Below, one piece after another: positions 7,546-16,136 of a stretch of DNA of 43,898 bases. Made by a program: the position numbers and the translations under genes. The notes under the pieces are model-generated. The model made no database searches, was not told where the DNA came from, and was given only the letters and a program-made list of their open reading frames with translations. This stretch comes from Candidatus Bathyarchaeota archaeon (GTDB taxonomy: Archaea; Thermoproteota; Bathyarchaeia; 40CM-2-53-6; FEN-987), in NCBI GenBank assembly GCA_022865625.1, contig JALHTB010000127.1, forward strand, positions 1-43,898. The letters run 5' to 3'. Positions within the stretch are counted from its first letter, which is position 1. Every line of letters begins with the position of its first letter.

Positions 7546-10263
7546 ATGACCCAGAGACAGCAAACCAGGAACCCTTCAGGTAGGCTGCTTCAGTCACGGC
7601 CTTGGCACTCGGTCCCAAGCCAAGAGTTGATCGCTGAACTGGGCTCGGGTATTGGGGGGCTCACCGGGGAAGAGGCCAAGCTTAGACTCGATCGATTCGG
7701 GCACAACGAGCTTGAGCAGGAAGAGAAGATTTCGCCTCTCGCCATCTTTGCTCGTCAGTTCAAGAACATACTCGTGCTCATCCTCTTTGGCGCCACACTG
7801 ATGTCATTGGCACTGGGCGAAACCGTCGATGCAGCGGTCATAATCGCAATAGTCATCGCGATATCGTTCTTGGGATTCTTTCAGGAGCATCGAGCAGAAA
7901 GAGCGCTTGAGGCCCTCAAGAAGATGGCCGCTCTCACCGCCACGGTGATCCGCGGTGGTGTTGAGAGTGAGATTCCGGCAAGAGAGCTGGTGCCCGGGGA
8001 TCTAGTTATGTTGTCTGTCGGCGACAAGGTTCCAGCTGACACACGTCTGATAGAAGCGATCAACCTACGAGTTGATGAGTCGCCATTGACCGGTGAGTCA
8101 GTTCCATCCGAGAAGTCGGTCGATCCAGTTCCCTTGGATGCTCCCCTTGCTGAGAGAGCCTGTGTCGTCTACGCCGGCACTGTCGTCTCCTACGGAAGAG
8201 GGAGAGGCATTGTCTTCTCGACGGCTCAACAAACGGAATTCGGCAAGATCGCCTCCATGATGCAAGCCACTCCAAAGGCCAAGACTCCTCTTGAGTTACG
8301 CATCGAGAAGGTCGGGCGCATCCTTGGAATCTTTATGGTGTCCGTCGCGGTCTTGGTGCTGGTGCTCGGGCTCGCTAGAGGCCAACCACTGCTTGAGATG
8401 TTACTCTGGGCAGTCAGCCTGGCTGTCGCGGCAGTTCCGGAGGCATTGCCTGCAGTTGTTACAGGTGGGCTAGCTATTGGCGTCAGGAGGATGGCTAAGC
8501 GTAACGCAATCGTCCGTCGATTGCCGGCAGTAGAGACACTTGGTTCAACTACGGTCATCTGTTCTGACAAGACTGGGACGATGACGAAGGGTGAGATGAC
8601 CGTTCGCCGGGTCTTCGTCAGTAAGGATCTATACGAGATCACCGGCGCAGGGTACAATTCACAAGGCGAAATACTCAGACAAGGTGTACCTGCTCAAAAC
8701 GACGATGTCGCTCTAGTCGGCAAGGTCGGCATCCTCTGCAGCGATGCCTCGCTGGCTAATGCGAGTCCGCCGCAAGCCATTGGCGATCCAACTGAAGTTG
8801 CGTTGCTTGTTCTCGCAGCAAAGGCAGGCGAAAGAGCAGACAAGGTGAGAAATGATAACCCCAGAGTCTTCGAGGTTCCGTTCACTTCTGAGCGCAAACG
8901 GATGACAACGGTCCACCAGACTCCTGACGGCCCACTGCTATACTGCATGAAAGGAGCAATCGAGAGTGTTCTCCCAAAATGCACAAGCGTACACTTCCAG
9001 GGCAAATCCGTCAGCCTGGACGAGGATATGACTCGTCGCATTCACGAGGCAAGCGATCAGATGGTGGGAGACGCGCTACGCGTCCTAGCCCTCGCATACA
9101 AGACTGCGCCTTCGACAAATGGCGCCTTGGATGAAGCCGGATCTGAGCGCGGTTTGACGTTCTTGGGTCTAGTAGGAATGTTTGATCCCCCAAGAGAGGA
9201 AGTGAAAGAAGCCGTCCAGAAATGCAGAGATGCAGGCATCAAGGTTGTCATGATTACTGGCGACCACAAAGGGACCGCTGAAGCTGTAGCAAGGGAGCTC
9301 GGCCTGTCAAGTTCAACGACGTACACCATGATAGGCGCCGAACTTGACGCTCTGGGATCAGAGCAGTTCGACCGAGTGGTCGAGGACATTACGGTCTATG
9401 CAAGGGTGTCTCCCGAGCACAAACTGCGAATCGTCAATGCCCTCAAGAAGAAAGGGCATATTGTGGCGATGACCGGCGACGGTGTCAATGATGCGCCTGC
9501 CCTAAAGACCGCAGATATCGGAGTGGCCATGGGAATTACCGGAACCGATGTTACGAAAGAAGCCGCCGATGTCGTGTTGGCGGACGACAACTTCGCCTCG
9601 ATCGTTGCGGCAGTGGAAGAAGGACGAGGGATCTACGACAACATAAGAAAATACCTTGTGTTCCTGCTTTCGGCGAACATCGGTGAGATTGCGATAATGC
9701 TATTGGCAGTTGTGCTCGGCTATCCCCTTCCACTTCTGCCTGTCCAGATACTATACATGAACCTAGCCACAGATGGTTTGCCCGCATTGGCTCTCGGTAT
9801 GGACCCGCCTGGACGGGATGTGATGCGCAGGCGTCCGAGGGATCCAAGCCTTAGCATATTCGCAGGTCTCAAATCATGGATAGCTGGCATCTCTGTCCTT
9901 CTAACCATCGTGATAACAACAGTATTCACCTACAATCTACTGCCCAAAGGCATCGTCGAAGCGAGATCCATTGCCTTTGTCTCAATAATCCTATTCGAGT
10001 TGGCTTTTGCGTTCAGTTGCAGATCACAAGTGCAAACGATCTTTCGACTCGGATTCACAAGTAATAGGTATCTCGTCGTTGCGGTCCTTTGGGAGCTGGC
10101 GTTGCTGCTTCTAATAGCTCACACGCCACAGCTCGCTCTTCTCTTCGATCTTTACCCAATGCCCATCGAAGACTGGATAATCGCAATGCTGGCAGGTATC
10201 TCGGGTCTCGTGTTCGCTGAAGCTGCCAAAACCGTCGGTGGCAGACTGAGAAGGTTATCATGA
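7546..10263 (+). CDS. P-type (P2, calcium/cation type) ATPase
   Basis: This 905-residue pump has the full P2 layout: N-terminal cation ATPase domain, actuator motif TGES at 182-185, the membrane ion-site motif PEALP at 298-302, the phosphorylated Asp341 in DKTGT, the hinge motif TGDGVND at 643-649 and a C-terminal four-helix domain. PEALP with the following GLAIG resembles Ca2+/Mn2+ pumps (PMR1/SERCA) rather than Na/K or heavy-metal pumps; I cannot separate Ca2+ from Mn2+ by eye. All catalytic residues are present. The divergent neighbour is a GDT1-family transporter. Yeast Gdt1 and Pmr1 act on the same two ions, so a shared role in Mn/Ca balance is a reasonable inference. Confidence 0.95.
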   Translation: MTQRQQTRNPSGRLLQSRPWHSVPSQELIAELGSGIGGLTGEEAKLRLDRFGHNELEQEEKISPLAIFARQFKNILVLILFGATLMSLALGETVDAAVIIAIVIAISFLGFFQEHRAERALEALKKMAALTATVIRGGVESEIPARELVPGDLVMLSVGDKVPADTRLIEAINLRVDESPLTGESVPSEKSVDPVPLDAPLAERACVVYAGTVVSYGRGRGIVFSTAQQTEFGKIASMMQATPKAKTPLELRIEKVGRILGIFMVSVAVLVLVLGLARGQPLLEMLLWAVSLAVAAVPEALPAVVTGGLAIGVRRMAKRNAIVRRLPAVETLGSTTVICSDKTGTMTKGEMTVRRVFVSKDLYEITGAGYNSQGEILRQGVPAQNDDVALVGKVGILCSDASLANASPPQAIGDPTEVALLVLAAKAGERADKVRNDNPRVFEVPFTSERKRMTTVHQTPDGPLLYCMKGAIESVLPKCTSVHFQGKSVSLDEDMTRRIHEASDQMVGDALRVLALAYKTAPSTNGALDEAGSERGLTFLGLVGMFDPPREEVKEAVQKCRDAGIKVVMITGDHKGTAEAVARELGLSSSTTYTMIGAELDALGSEQFDRVVEDITVYARVSPEHKLRIVNALKKKGHIVAMTGDGVNDAPALKTADIGVAMGITGTDVTKEAADVVLADDNFASIVAAVEEGRGIYDNIRKYLVFLLSANIGEIAIMLLAVVLGYPLPLLPVQILYMNLATDGLPALALGMDPPGRDVMRRRPRDPSLSIFAGLKSWIAGISVLLTIVITTVFTYNLLPKGIVEARSIAFVSIILFELAFAFSCRSQVQTIFRLGFTSNRYLVVAVLWELALLLLIAHTPQLALLFDLYPMPIEDWIIAMLAGISGLVFAEAAKTVGGRLRRLS

Positions 10264-10350
10264 GGCTCACGAGTCGGCATCATTTCTGATCCGCGTAGCA
10301 GTACCTTCCGCAAATGGAGCACGTTGAAATCCGCAGCACGGGACCCAACA

Positions 10351-10371
10351 GACGACTGATCTCAGGTCGTC
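10351..10371. other. Inverted repeat between the convergent ATPase and DUF35 genes
   Basis: GACGAC and GTCGTC form a perfect 6-bp stem around a 9-base loop, 88 bases after the ATPase stop and 40 bases beyond the DUF35 stop. It may be a 3'-end structure. Archaea do not normally need hairpin terminators, so its role is open. Confidence 0.25.
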
Positions 10372-10410
10372 GTGAGCGTTTGGCTAGAGGTTCAGAAACG
10401 CACTCCTTTC

Positions 10411-10755
10411 TCAGGGCAGTCGTTCGAACCTAAATCCCTGTATCTCTTTTCCTCTGATCTTGCGGATGTGGCCCCACACCGGGCGCACTCTATCCCCAAT
10501 CTTTACCTCTTCGCTCAGGACTTGGCCAGTGACTCTGACCTTGCCGTCGAACTCAACTATTGCCAGCGTCAATGGCAACTGTTCAATTCCCTCTGGTATC
10601 GCCCAGAGCTTTGTGTATGTCAAGACCCTGCCTTCGCCGCCAAGAGGGTATTCCTCGAAGTCCCTCCCTCTGCATGAGGAGCACAGGAATCGCTTCGGAT
10701 AGACAATCGCTCCGCATTTCTTGCACTTGTACGCGACGAGTCTATTCTCACTCAT
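10411..10755 (-). CDS. DUF35 Zn-ribbon/OB-fold protein (acyl-CoA-binding partner of thiolase-fold enzymes)
   Basis: A 114-residue protein with an N-terminal zinc ribbon (Cys11, Cys14, Cys25, Cys28) and a C-terminal OB fold (TLAIVEFDGKVRVTGQV segment). Proteins of this family bind acyl-CoA and form complexes with thiolase-fold enzymes. Examples are the archaeal thiolase-HMG-CoA synthase-DUF35 complex and the actinobacterial Ltp2-ChsH2 aldolase. Its ATG follows the thiolase stop with no intervening base (TAG then ATG), so translation is coupled and a stable complex with that protein is very likely. Confidence 0.92.
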   Translation of the reverse strand: MSENRLVAYKCKKCGAIVYPKRFLCSSCRGRDFEEYPLGGEGRVLTYTKLWAIPEGIEQLPLTLAIVEFDGKVRVTGQVLSEEVKIGDRVRPVWGHIRKIRGKEIQGFRFERLP

Positions 10756-11955
10756 CTAGGATCTCTCCAAGACAAAGGCCAGTATGTTGTTGGCGAAGCC
10801 TCCGAGGTTACAGGAGAATCCTCGTTCGGCATTCTTTACTTGACGCTTGTCCGCTTCTCCTCTAAGTTGCCAAGTCAGTTCCACTACCTGGGCTACGCCA
10901 GTAGCCCCCACTGGGTGCCCCCTGGCTTTCAGTCCACCCGACGGGTTGATCGGAAGTCTTCCTTCGAGCGCAGTTACACCGTCGCGGAGCGCCTTGCTTC
11001 CGGCGCCTTTCTTGAAGAAACCCGCATCTTCGCTCTCAACTATCTCCAGTATAGTGAATGCGTCGTGCAGCTCTGCAAGGCTCATGTCTTGGGGTGTTGT
11101 TTTGCTCATCTTGAAGGCTTGTGCAGCCGAGACCCTTAGTGCTTCCAGCACTGCTGGGTCTTTCCTGTCTTGGACTGCCATCTTGTCGGTTGCTTGACCG
11201 ATTCCCGCAATCCTGATTGGCGTATCTGTGAACTCCTTTGCCTTCTCGGTGGCGCATAGGAGGACTGATGCTGCTCCATCGGTGACGGGGCAGCAGTGGT
11301 ACATGCGAATTGGGTCTGCTATCATGGGATTGTTGACCTCGGCCTCGGGTGACCCATAGATTCCCTCTAGTGCTATGGGTTGTTGGATGTGTGCGTATGG
11401 ATTCTTTGAACCGTTGAGATGATTCTTTACTGCGACGCGTGCCAAATCCTCTTCGGTCAAGCCATACCGTTCCATGTAGAGCCTTGTGAGCATGCCTGCC
11501 AAGGACGGAAGTGTGACACCGTGAACGTACTCAGCCTCGATGTTTGTCATCGTGGCTATGTAGTCCGTTATTGTTTCACCAGGCACATGCCGCATCTTCT
11601 CGCCTCCTGTGACGAGAATCGTGTCATACATTCCGCAAGCGATCCCGCAGTAGGCGTTCTTGATGGCAGAGCCTCCTGATGCGGGCCCGTTTTCGACTCG
11701 GTCTGCCGCTGCAGGAATCAGCGCCAGCTGATCAACTAGGGCGCTACCGATCGCAACTCGGTTGTTCAGCTCACCAGCCAGCATACTGGCCGCGTAGACT
11801 GCGTCTACGTTCTTCTCGCTTGCGCCGGCATCCTCAAGAGCTCTGAGGCTCGATTCGACCATAAGGTCGATGAGGGTCTTGTCGTCGTGCCTGCCAAACT
11901 TCGTCATTCCACAGCCTACGACAGAGACGTCTCGCGAGTTTGATCCCCTCGTCAC
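10756..11955 (-). CDS. Thiolase-fold protein (SCP2-thiolase/Ltp type) lacking the catalytic cysteine
   Basis: A thiolase-superfamily protein of about 399 residues. The conserved second-half motifs are present: LHDAF, NPSGG, GHPVGATG with His at about residue 347, and CNLGGF near the end (Cys at about 382). At the nucleophile position, where active relatives read VE-x-A-C-A-S-G-G, this protein reads VENGPASGG: the Cys is replaced by Pro (about residue 91), so acyl-enzyme formation cannot occur there. I chose the GTG at 11955, whose GTGA overlaps the stop of the upstream gene; a TTG at 11970 is also open. With its DUF35 partner it may be an aldolase/lyase like Ltp2-ChsH2 rather than a thiolase; this is inference. 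Confidence 0.9.
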   Translation of the reverse strand: MTRGSNSRDVSVVGCGMTKFGRHDDKTLIDLMVESSLRALEDAGASEKNVDAVYAASMLAGELNNRVAIGSALVDQLALIPAAADRVENGPASGGSAIKNAYCGIACGMYDTILVTGGEKMRHVPGETITDYIATMTNIEAEYVHGVTLPSLAGMLTRLYMERYGLTEEDLARVAVKNHLNGSKNPYAHIQQPIALEGIYGSPEAEVNNPMIADPIRMYHCCPVTDGAASVLLCATEKAKEFTDTPIRIAGIGQATDKMAVQDRKDPAVLEALRVSAAQAFKMSKTTPQDMSLAELHDAFTILEIVESEDAGFFKKGAGSKALRDGVTALEGRLPINPSGGLKARGHPVGATGVAQVVELTWQLRGEADKRQVKNAERGFSCNLGGFANNILAFVLERS

Positions 11956-12617
11956 TCTTTGGATACCCAATCCAAAGGTGCAATCTCGAGCGTGGCCGAA
12001 CGCTTCAGCAAGTCTTCAGGAACAGGTCTAGATCCCATTACAAGTCGAGGCCTGACTTTGTTGTAGATGTCTCTAGTTATCACCCAGGTCTTTACTCCAC
12101 CCAGCTCATGCTGTACTCCAGGTTTGACCTGAAGTCCCCACTCCACGATCCAGCGGCGGAAACCAATCGGGCTCTCTGCGGTGACAAGGATCTCTTCGGC
12201 TCCCAGAGTCTCCATCGAATGCTCGTGTTTGGCCGCAAACAAGTGAGCTCCAACTCTTGCACCTCGTTTCAAAGCTATCGTGTGATAGCTGATGTGGGTC
12301 TTCTGATCATAGGCGCGGCTGTTGACGATCCCTGCCAATTTTCCGTCGACGATCCCGACTAGGCAGAACTCGTTTCTGACTCTGCGTCTATACCAGCCCA
12401 GCAGTTCAGCGTATTGCCTTGCTGCGACGATATCGTAGAAGTCCCTTGATACAGTCAAGAGAGGTGTGATCGCTTGCAGGATCTTCGGGGCTTCCTCTCG
12501 CGCAGCTTCGCGAATAACCATGCGTTCTCCAGTCGGAAGAAGAACGGTCTTGGCAGGATACGGCTTCTTAGGAACGTCCCAGTCCACTCCAAGTATGGAC
12601 TCAATATCTTCGCTCAC
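11952..12617 (-). CDS. GNAT-fold N-acetyltransferase-like protein
   Basis: A 221-residue protein whose central part resembles a GNAT domain: a strand-rich segment with FCLVGIVDGKLAGIVNSRAY, then TIALKRGARVGAHLFAAKHEHS in the place of the acetyl-CoA-binding loop and helix, although the usual Q/RxxGxG/A motif is weak. A C-terminal extension of about 50 residues is of unknown type. The GTG start has GGTGG eight bases upstream. A TATA-like box at 12652-12659 makes it the first gene of a three-gene operon with the thiolase-fold and DUF35 genes. The overlap of four bases with the thiolase gene points to a shared function, which I cannot name. Confidence 0.65.
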   Translation of the reverse strand: MSEDIESILGVDWDVPKKPYPAKTVLLPTGERMVIREAAREEAPKILQAITPLLTVSRDFYDIVAARQYAELLGWYRRRVRNEFCLVGIVDGKLAGIVNSRAYDQKTHISYHTIALKRGARVGAHLFAAKHEHSMETLGAEEILVTAESPIGFRRWIVEWGLQVKPGVQHELGGVKTWVITRDIYNKVRPRLVMGSRPVPEDLLKRSATLEIAPLDWVSKE

Positions 12618-12651
12618 AGTAAGCCCACCGCGCTATGTGACCCGCCCTTTC

Positions 12652-12659
12652 ATTATAGG
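12652..12659 (-). promoter_or_regulatory. TATA box of the GNAT-thiolase-DUF35 operon
   Basis: Minus strand CCTATAAT, centred about 38 bases before the GTG start at 12617, predicts a leader of about 12 bases. The remainder of 12618-12895 shows no gene; it holds only a perfect 7-bp inverted repeat at 12851-12875, just past the stop of the next gene. Confidence 0.45.
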
Positions 12660-12895
12660 CTTTGTCCCGAATTGTGCGCAACAACCGGTTTGCATGATAG
12701 AAGTGCGGATCATCTTCGCCTCAGTTGAGTTGGCCACATAACATGCTCCTGCAGAATCTCTTGTGAAGGCTCATCGAGGATATCTCGAGCTCGGTGTGCA
12801 TGACCAAGGACCAGTCCCTCGGTCTCTCGATAACTCGGGGCTAGCAGAAATGAGAATCTATTCTGGGCATTCTCAGCCGGTACAATCAGCCAAGT

Positions 12896-13990
12896 CTAGA
12901 CGGCGGCTCCTCTCAGTTTCTTTCCTGTAACTCGTGCAAGTCGTTCCTGTATGATGCCAAGCGAGACCTTCTGCTGGTCGATCAGTATCTTCGTTCTTGG
13001 AGAGAGGTAGGTCACGTCCACACGTCCGATACACCCTGGGAATCGTTTGCTCAGGGACTGTTCCCATTCCATATGCTCTGAGATATCCGGATGAGCGCTG
13101 AATAGTAGAAGGTTGTACCCGCCAACGCTTATTCTGAGTGCCGTCGAGACGTGTGGGTCATTTTGAAACGCAGCAGTGACTCTCTCCTTTGACTTCCTCA
13201 CCTCAACCAATGAGTAGGCCATAAGATAATTTGGAGGACAAAGCAAGTCTGGAAACCTGCAGACCGGTTGCAGTATCCATCCGTTCCTCATGAGCTGACC
13301 AACATGCTTCATCACGGTCTTTCTATGGATCTTGAGTTCTCGACTCAGGAAATTCTCATTCAGCTTGAAAACGTCACCCGATACGAGGTGCTTGAGAATG
13401 CGGAATTGCAGTTCCCTCAATACCACCCCGTTAATTTCGAGTTTCCCGGTTCGGTTCAACTCAGCTTCCATAAGACCTATCGCGGCGCTGGGATCATACT
13501 TCAGCATCAACTGGTTAGAGACGTACGACGAGTGGGAAGGTATTCTTGTCTCTCTAGGAGGTATCTTGTGCTCCTCGGTGAGTGATTCTCTCCACAGCTG
13601 GTACGCTAGAACATCCTTGTGATACATGAATAGTAGCATGTTGTATTCTTCGCGCCTTGACCAATAGGCTGCGAATATGTGCCTGTCCTCAGCAACCCAA
13701 GCGCGCACGCGTTTCTCATCAGGCAGATCAGCGCGGACGATGACTAGCAAAGGATATTCTCTATACAATCCCACGAAGGGGCAGACCGGCGCATTGATTA
13801 TCTTCTGCTGAATCAGTCCATGTAGCTCGTTCCTCACTGTGTTGCGATGCCTTTTCAGAGTGTTCGACAGTGCGCTGAGGTTGACGCTTACGCACTCGCC
13901 CGATACCAGGCTCCTAAGTAGGAGTAGATTCGTCTCGTCGTTTAGCATATCCGATGAGAGTTGCGCCGCAAAGCGGGGCACAGTTTGCAC
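12896..13990 (-). CDS. Transcription regulator built from two repeated HTH plus Lrp/RAM-like modules
   Basis: A 364-residue protein made of an internal duplication. Module 1 (about 20-160) and module 2 (about 190-335) each have an HTH followed by a small alpha/beta sensing domain. Matching signatures are LVSGE/LVSGD, K-x-HR-x-TV in the recognition helices, PVC-x-F in the wing, and EYNMLLF/GYNLLLF in the second domain. Bacterial Lrp/AsnC proteins carry one such module and dimerise, so one chain here may act as a built-in dimer. The GTG start at 13990 has GGTGGT five bases upstream. It is divergent from a glutamate-type dehydrogenase gene, which makes that gene and itself the likely targets. 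Confidence 0.8.
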   Translation of the reverse strand: MQTVPRFAAQLSSDMLNDETNLLLLRSLVSGECVSVNLSALSNTLKRHRNTVRNELHGLIQQKIINAPVCPFVGLYREYPLLVIVRADLPDEKRVRAWVAEDRHIFAAYWSRREEYNMLLFMYHKDVLAYQLWRESLTEEHKIPPRETRIPSHSSYVSNQLMLKYDPSAAIGLMEAELNRTGKLEINGVVLRELQFRILKHLVSGDVFKLNENFLSRELKIHRKTVMKHVGQLMRNGWILQPVCRFPDLLCPPNYLMAYSLVEVRKSKERVTAAFQNDPHVSTALRISVGGYNLLLFSAHPDISEHMEWEQSLSKRFPGCIGRVDVTYLSPRTKILIDQQKVSLGIIQERLARVTGKKLRGAAV

Positions 13991-14010
13991 AAAGCACCAC
14001 CTGTACGCAC

Positions 14011-14047
14011 ATTATCTGACATTCTGTGCCATAGAGATAAAGATAAT
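14011..14047. promoter_or_regulatory. Inverted repeat and repeated motif between the HTH regulator and dehydrogenase genes
   Basis: ATTATCT (14011-14017) and AGATAAT (14041-14047) form a perfect 7-bp inverted repeat spanning the regulator's likely promoter. In the same intergenic region CATTCTGTGC occurs at 14020-14029, with near copies at 14108-14117 and 14117-14127. These look like binding sites for the adjacent regulator. Confidence 0.35.
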
Positions 14048-14188
14048 GTTGGCACCGCGGAGCCGACTCATGTCTCAATGAGATCACTTGGGGGCCTCGT
14101 GAATGAGCATTCTGTACATTTCTGTGCGATCGGATGTAATTGGGGTTTATGCCACTCCGGGCATAGCTGAGAGGATGAGGAACATGCA

Positions 14189-15376
14189 ATGAGCAGATCC
14201 AAGGTAATCCTTCAAGAGGTCGCTGAACACAAGGTCAGAGAACTCCTCGGGCAGGTTGACACGGCGAGTTTTCCGGATCGGTGGGGACCTGAGGTAGTGG
14301 TTCACACCTATGATCCAAAGACTGGCGTAAGAGGTGTACTAGTCGTTGACAACACGGCCAGGGGTTCTGGCAAAGGCGGCATGAGAATCGCCCCAGACGT
14401 GAATGCGCGTCAGGTCTTCGGGCTGGCTAGGACGATGACTTGGAAATGTGCACTTGCGGATCTTCCATTCGGTGGTGCGAAGGCAGGGATACGAGCAGAT
14501 CCGTTCAAGAGCGACAGAATAGCGCTCGTCAAATCCTTCGCAAGGTCAATCGCGCCATATGTACCAAGTCGTTGGATAAGCGCGCCTGACATGAATGTTG
14601 GCGAAAAGGAAATCGAGGCTTTCGTCAACGAAGTGGGCGATCTGAGGGCAGCAACAGGGAAGCCTGAGCATCTTGGAGGCATCCCGCATGAGACGGGCAC
14701 AACGGGATTCGGTGTCGAAGTGGCCATCGAGGCTATGCTTGAGCGGATACAAGGTCAAGTGCCAATTCCAAAATCCCTACATGATGTGAGGATTGCCATT
14801 CAAGGATTCGGGAACGTCGGGTCTGAGCTTGCAAGGTTTCTGTGTGCAAAAGGCGCGCGCGTCGTAGCAATATGCGATTATTGGTCGGGGATATACGACG
14901 AGAATGGGTTAGACTTTGCCAAGGTCTCGAAGTTCGCTTACGCAAAGAGCGAAGCGCAATCAGTGGGTAGCTGCAAGGATGCAAAGAAGATACACTGTAA
15001 CGACATTTTTGACGTGGACTGTGACATTTTCGTTCCGGCAGCTGTAGGCAACGTCATAACAATGGAAACGGTGCCCCGTCTCAAAGCAAAAGCGATCGTG
15101 GAAGCCGCCAACAACCCCACAGCTCCAGACGCTGAGAGGATTCTCCATAGAAAGGGCGTTCTAGTTCTGCCTGATCTTCTGGTGAATGCTGGCGGCGTAA
15201 TCGGCTCATATGCTGAATACAAGAGCAAGACTGCGGACGAAGCTTTCGCTCTGATCAACTCCAAGATACGAGAGAACACGAAGATCGTACTCGACCGCTC
15301 CCTCGACACGGGGACAATTCCTAGGATAGTCGCAATGGACATCGCGATGGAACGAGTCGCGGAGGCCATGTCATAA
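14189..15376 (+). CDS. Glu/Leu/Phe/Val dehydrogenase (probably glutamate dehydrogenase)
   Basis: A 395-residue oxidative deaminase that interconverts an amino acid and its 2-oxo acid using NAD(P). The N-terminal dimerisation domain holds the catalytic region (Lys86 in WKCALADLPFGGAKAG, Lys98 in GGAKAG, and APDMNVGEKEI), and the C-terminal Rossmann domain holds GFGNVGSE. It is somewhat shorter than typical GDH (about 415-430). The substrate loop reads PHETGTTGFG, unlike the usual GDH GG-x-x-G-R-x-x-ATG-x-G pattern, so another amino acid is possible. A GAGGATGAGG purine stretch is upstream of the ATG. It is divergent from the duplicated HTH regulator and followed by a small Cys4 winged-helix gene. 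Confidence 0.93.
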   Translation: MSRSKVILQEVAEHKVRELLGQVDTASFPDRWGPEVVVHTYDPKTGVRGVLVVDNTARGSGKGGMRIAPDVNARQVFGLARTMTWKCALADLPFGGAKAGIRADPFKSDRIALVKSFARSIAPYVPSRWISAPDMNVGEKEIEAFVNEVGDLRAATGKPEHLGGIPHETGTTGFGVEVAIEAMLERIQGQVPIPKSLHDVRIAIQGFGNVGSELARFLCAKGARVVAICDYWSGIYDENGLDFAKVSKFAYAKSEAQSVGSCKDAKKIHCNDIFDVDCDIFVPAAVGNVITMETVPRLKAKAIVEAANNPTAPDAERILHRKGVLVLPDLLVNAGGVIGSYAEYKSKTADEAFALINSKIRENTKIVLDRSLDTGTIPRIVAMDIAMERVAEAMS

Positions 15377-15409
15377 TGCGGCATCCAATGAGTGGGAGGT
15401 GAACAATGC

Positions 15410-15697
15410 ATGTCAACAATCGAAGAAAAGAAAATCAGGATAATGTTGGCTCTCGATGAGGCCAAGAATGCTGCCCCTGTAGGATACATATGTCAAAAAT
15501 GCGGAACAGACGACACCTGTGAGAACCCATGCAGGCACCTTAGACAACTTGAGGAAGATGGAGTAATCCAGCGACTGTCTCCCAGCTCTTGGTCCCCAAG
15601 TCTCGAGCCACAATACGAACTTCCGAGCAAGACCAAGAAACTCCTCCAGCAGCTCATCGCAACACGACTTGAGGAAGCAATTCGAGTGCGTAGCTGA
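15410..15697 (+). CDS. Small metal-binding winged-helix-like protein
   Basis: A 95-residue protein with Cys28, Cys31, Cys37 and Cys41 in a C-x2-C-x5-C-x3-C cluster, followed by HLRQLEEDGVIQRL, which looks like the recognition helix and wing of a winged HTH. A charged C-terminal helix follows. I chose the ATG at 15410 because GGAGGTGA lies seven bases upstream; a GTG at 15392 is open but would overlap that ribosome-binding site. It lies 33 bases after the dehydrogenase stop, so it is probably cotranscribed. I do not recognise a named family. A metal- or redox-sensing regulator is the likely reading. Confidence 0.7.
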   Translation: MSTIEEKKIRIMLALDEAKNAAPVGYICQKCGTDDTCENPCRHLRQLEEDGVIQRLSPSSWSPSLEPQYELPSKTKKLLQQLIATRLEEAIRVRS

Positions 15698-16078
15698 AGC
15701 TCTCATACAAAACTGAGTCGGACGTCAAGTCTTCCCTGTGGACGCGGAAGGACCTCCATCAATCACCTTGTATCCAGCATCGCACTGTCGTCTGGGTCCT
15801 TCCATCCGTCCATGTCAGGGAATGCGGATCTGTGAGTCATGAATTCGCAGAATCCAGCAAGCCCCCGCTGGACACGTAGCGTCTCGACCCTCCCGCGAAT
15901 GATTATCTGTACTCCACTCGAGGCTTTCTCGGACTTCTACCAGAAAGGGTCAGGCTTCGCTCGATAGGATTGGAACTCAGCTCGAAAGTCTTCGAATGTC
16001 CTCGTGACTTGTTCTCTGACCCCACAATCCGAATCTGAGAGACTCAGTATGGGTCCGGTCGATTGCGTAGCTCAAGCC
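15698..16078. other. Intergenic stretch without a recognisable gene
   Basis: No frame here looks like a gene. A perfect 9-bp inverted repeat, GGAAGGACC at 15746-15754 with GGTCCTTCC at 15795-15803, encloses a 40-base loop and could form a hairpin in the 3' region of the preceding operon. Nothing else stands out. Confidence 0.4.
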
Positions 16079-16086
16079 GAATATAC
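16079..16086 (+). promoter_or_regulatory. TATA box of the biotin ligase gene
   Basis: GAATATAC is centred about 54 bases before the TTG start at 16137 and predicts a transcription start near 16109, giving a leader of about 28 bases. Confidence 0.4.
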
Positions 16087-16136
16087 TGCCCAAATGCAGT
16101 GCTTTCAAGTAGTATGGGTGGCGCAGCTAGTCGACC

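Noticed and set aside
15740..15810. Inverted repeat after the Cys4 protein gene as an intrinsic terminator
   Set aside because: The loop is 40 bases and no T-run follows. It is recorded only as a structural observation in the intergenic entry.
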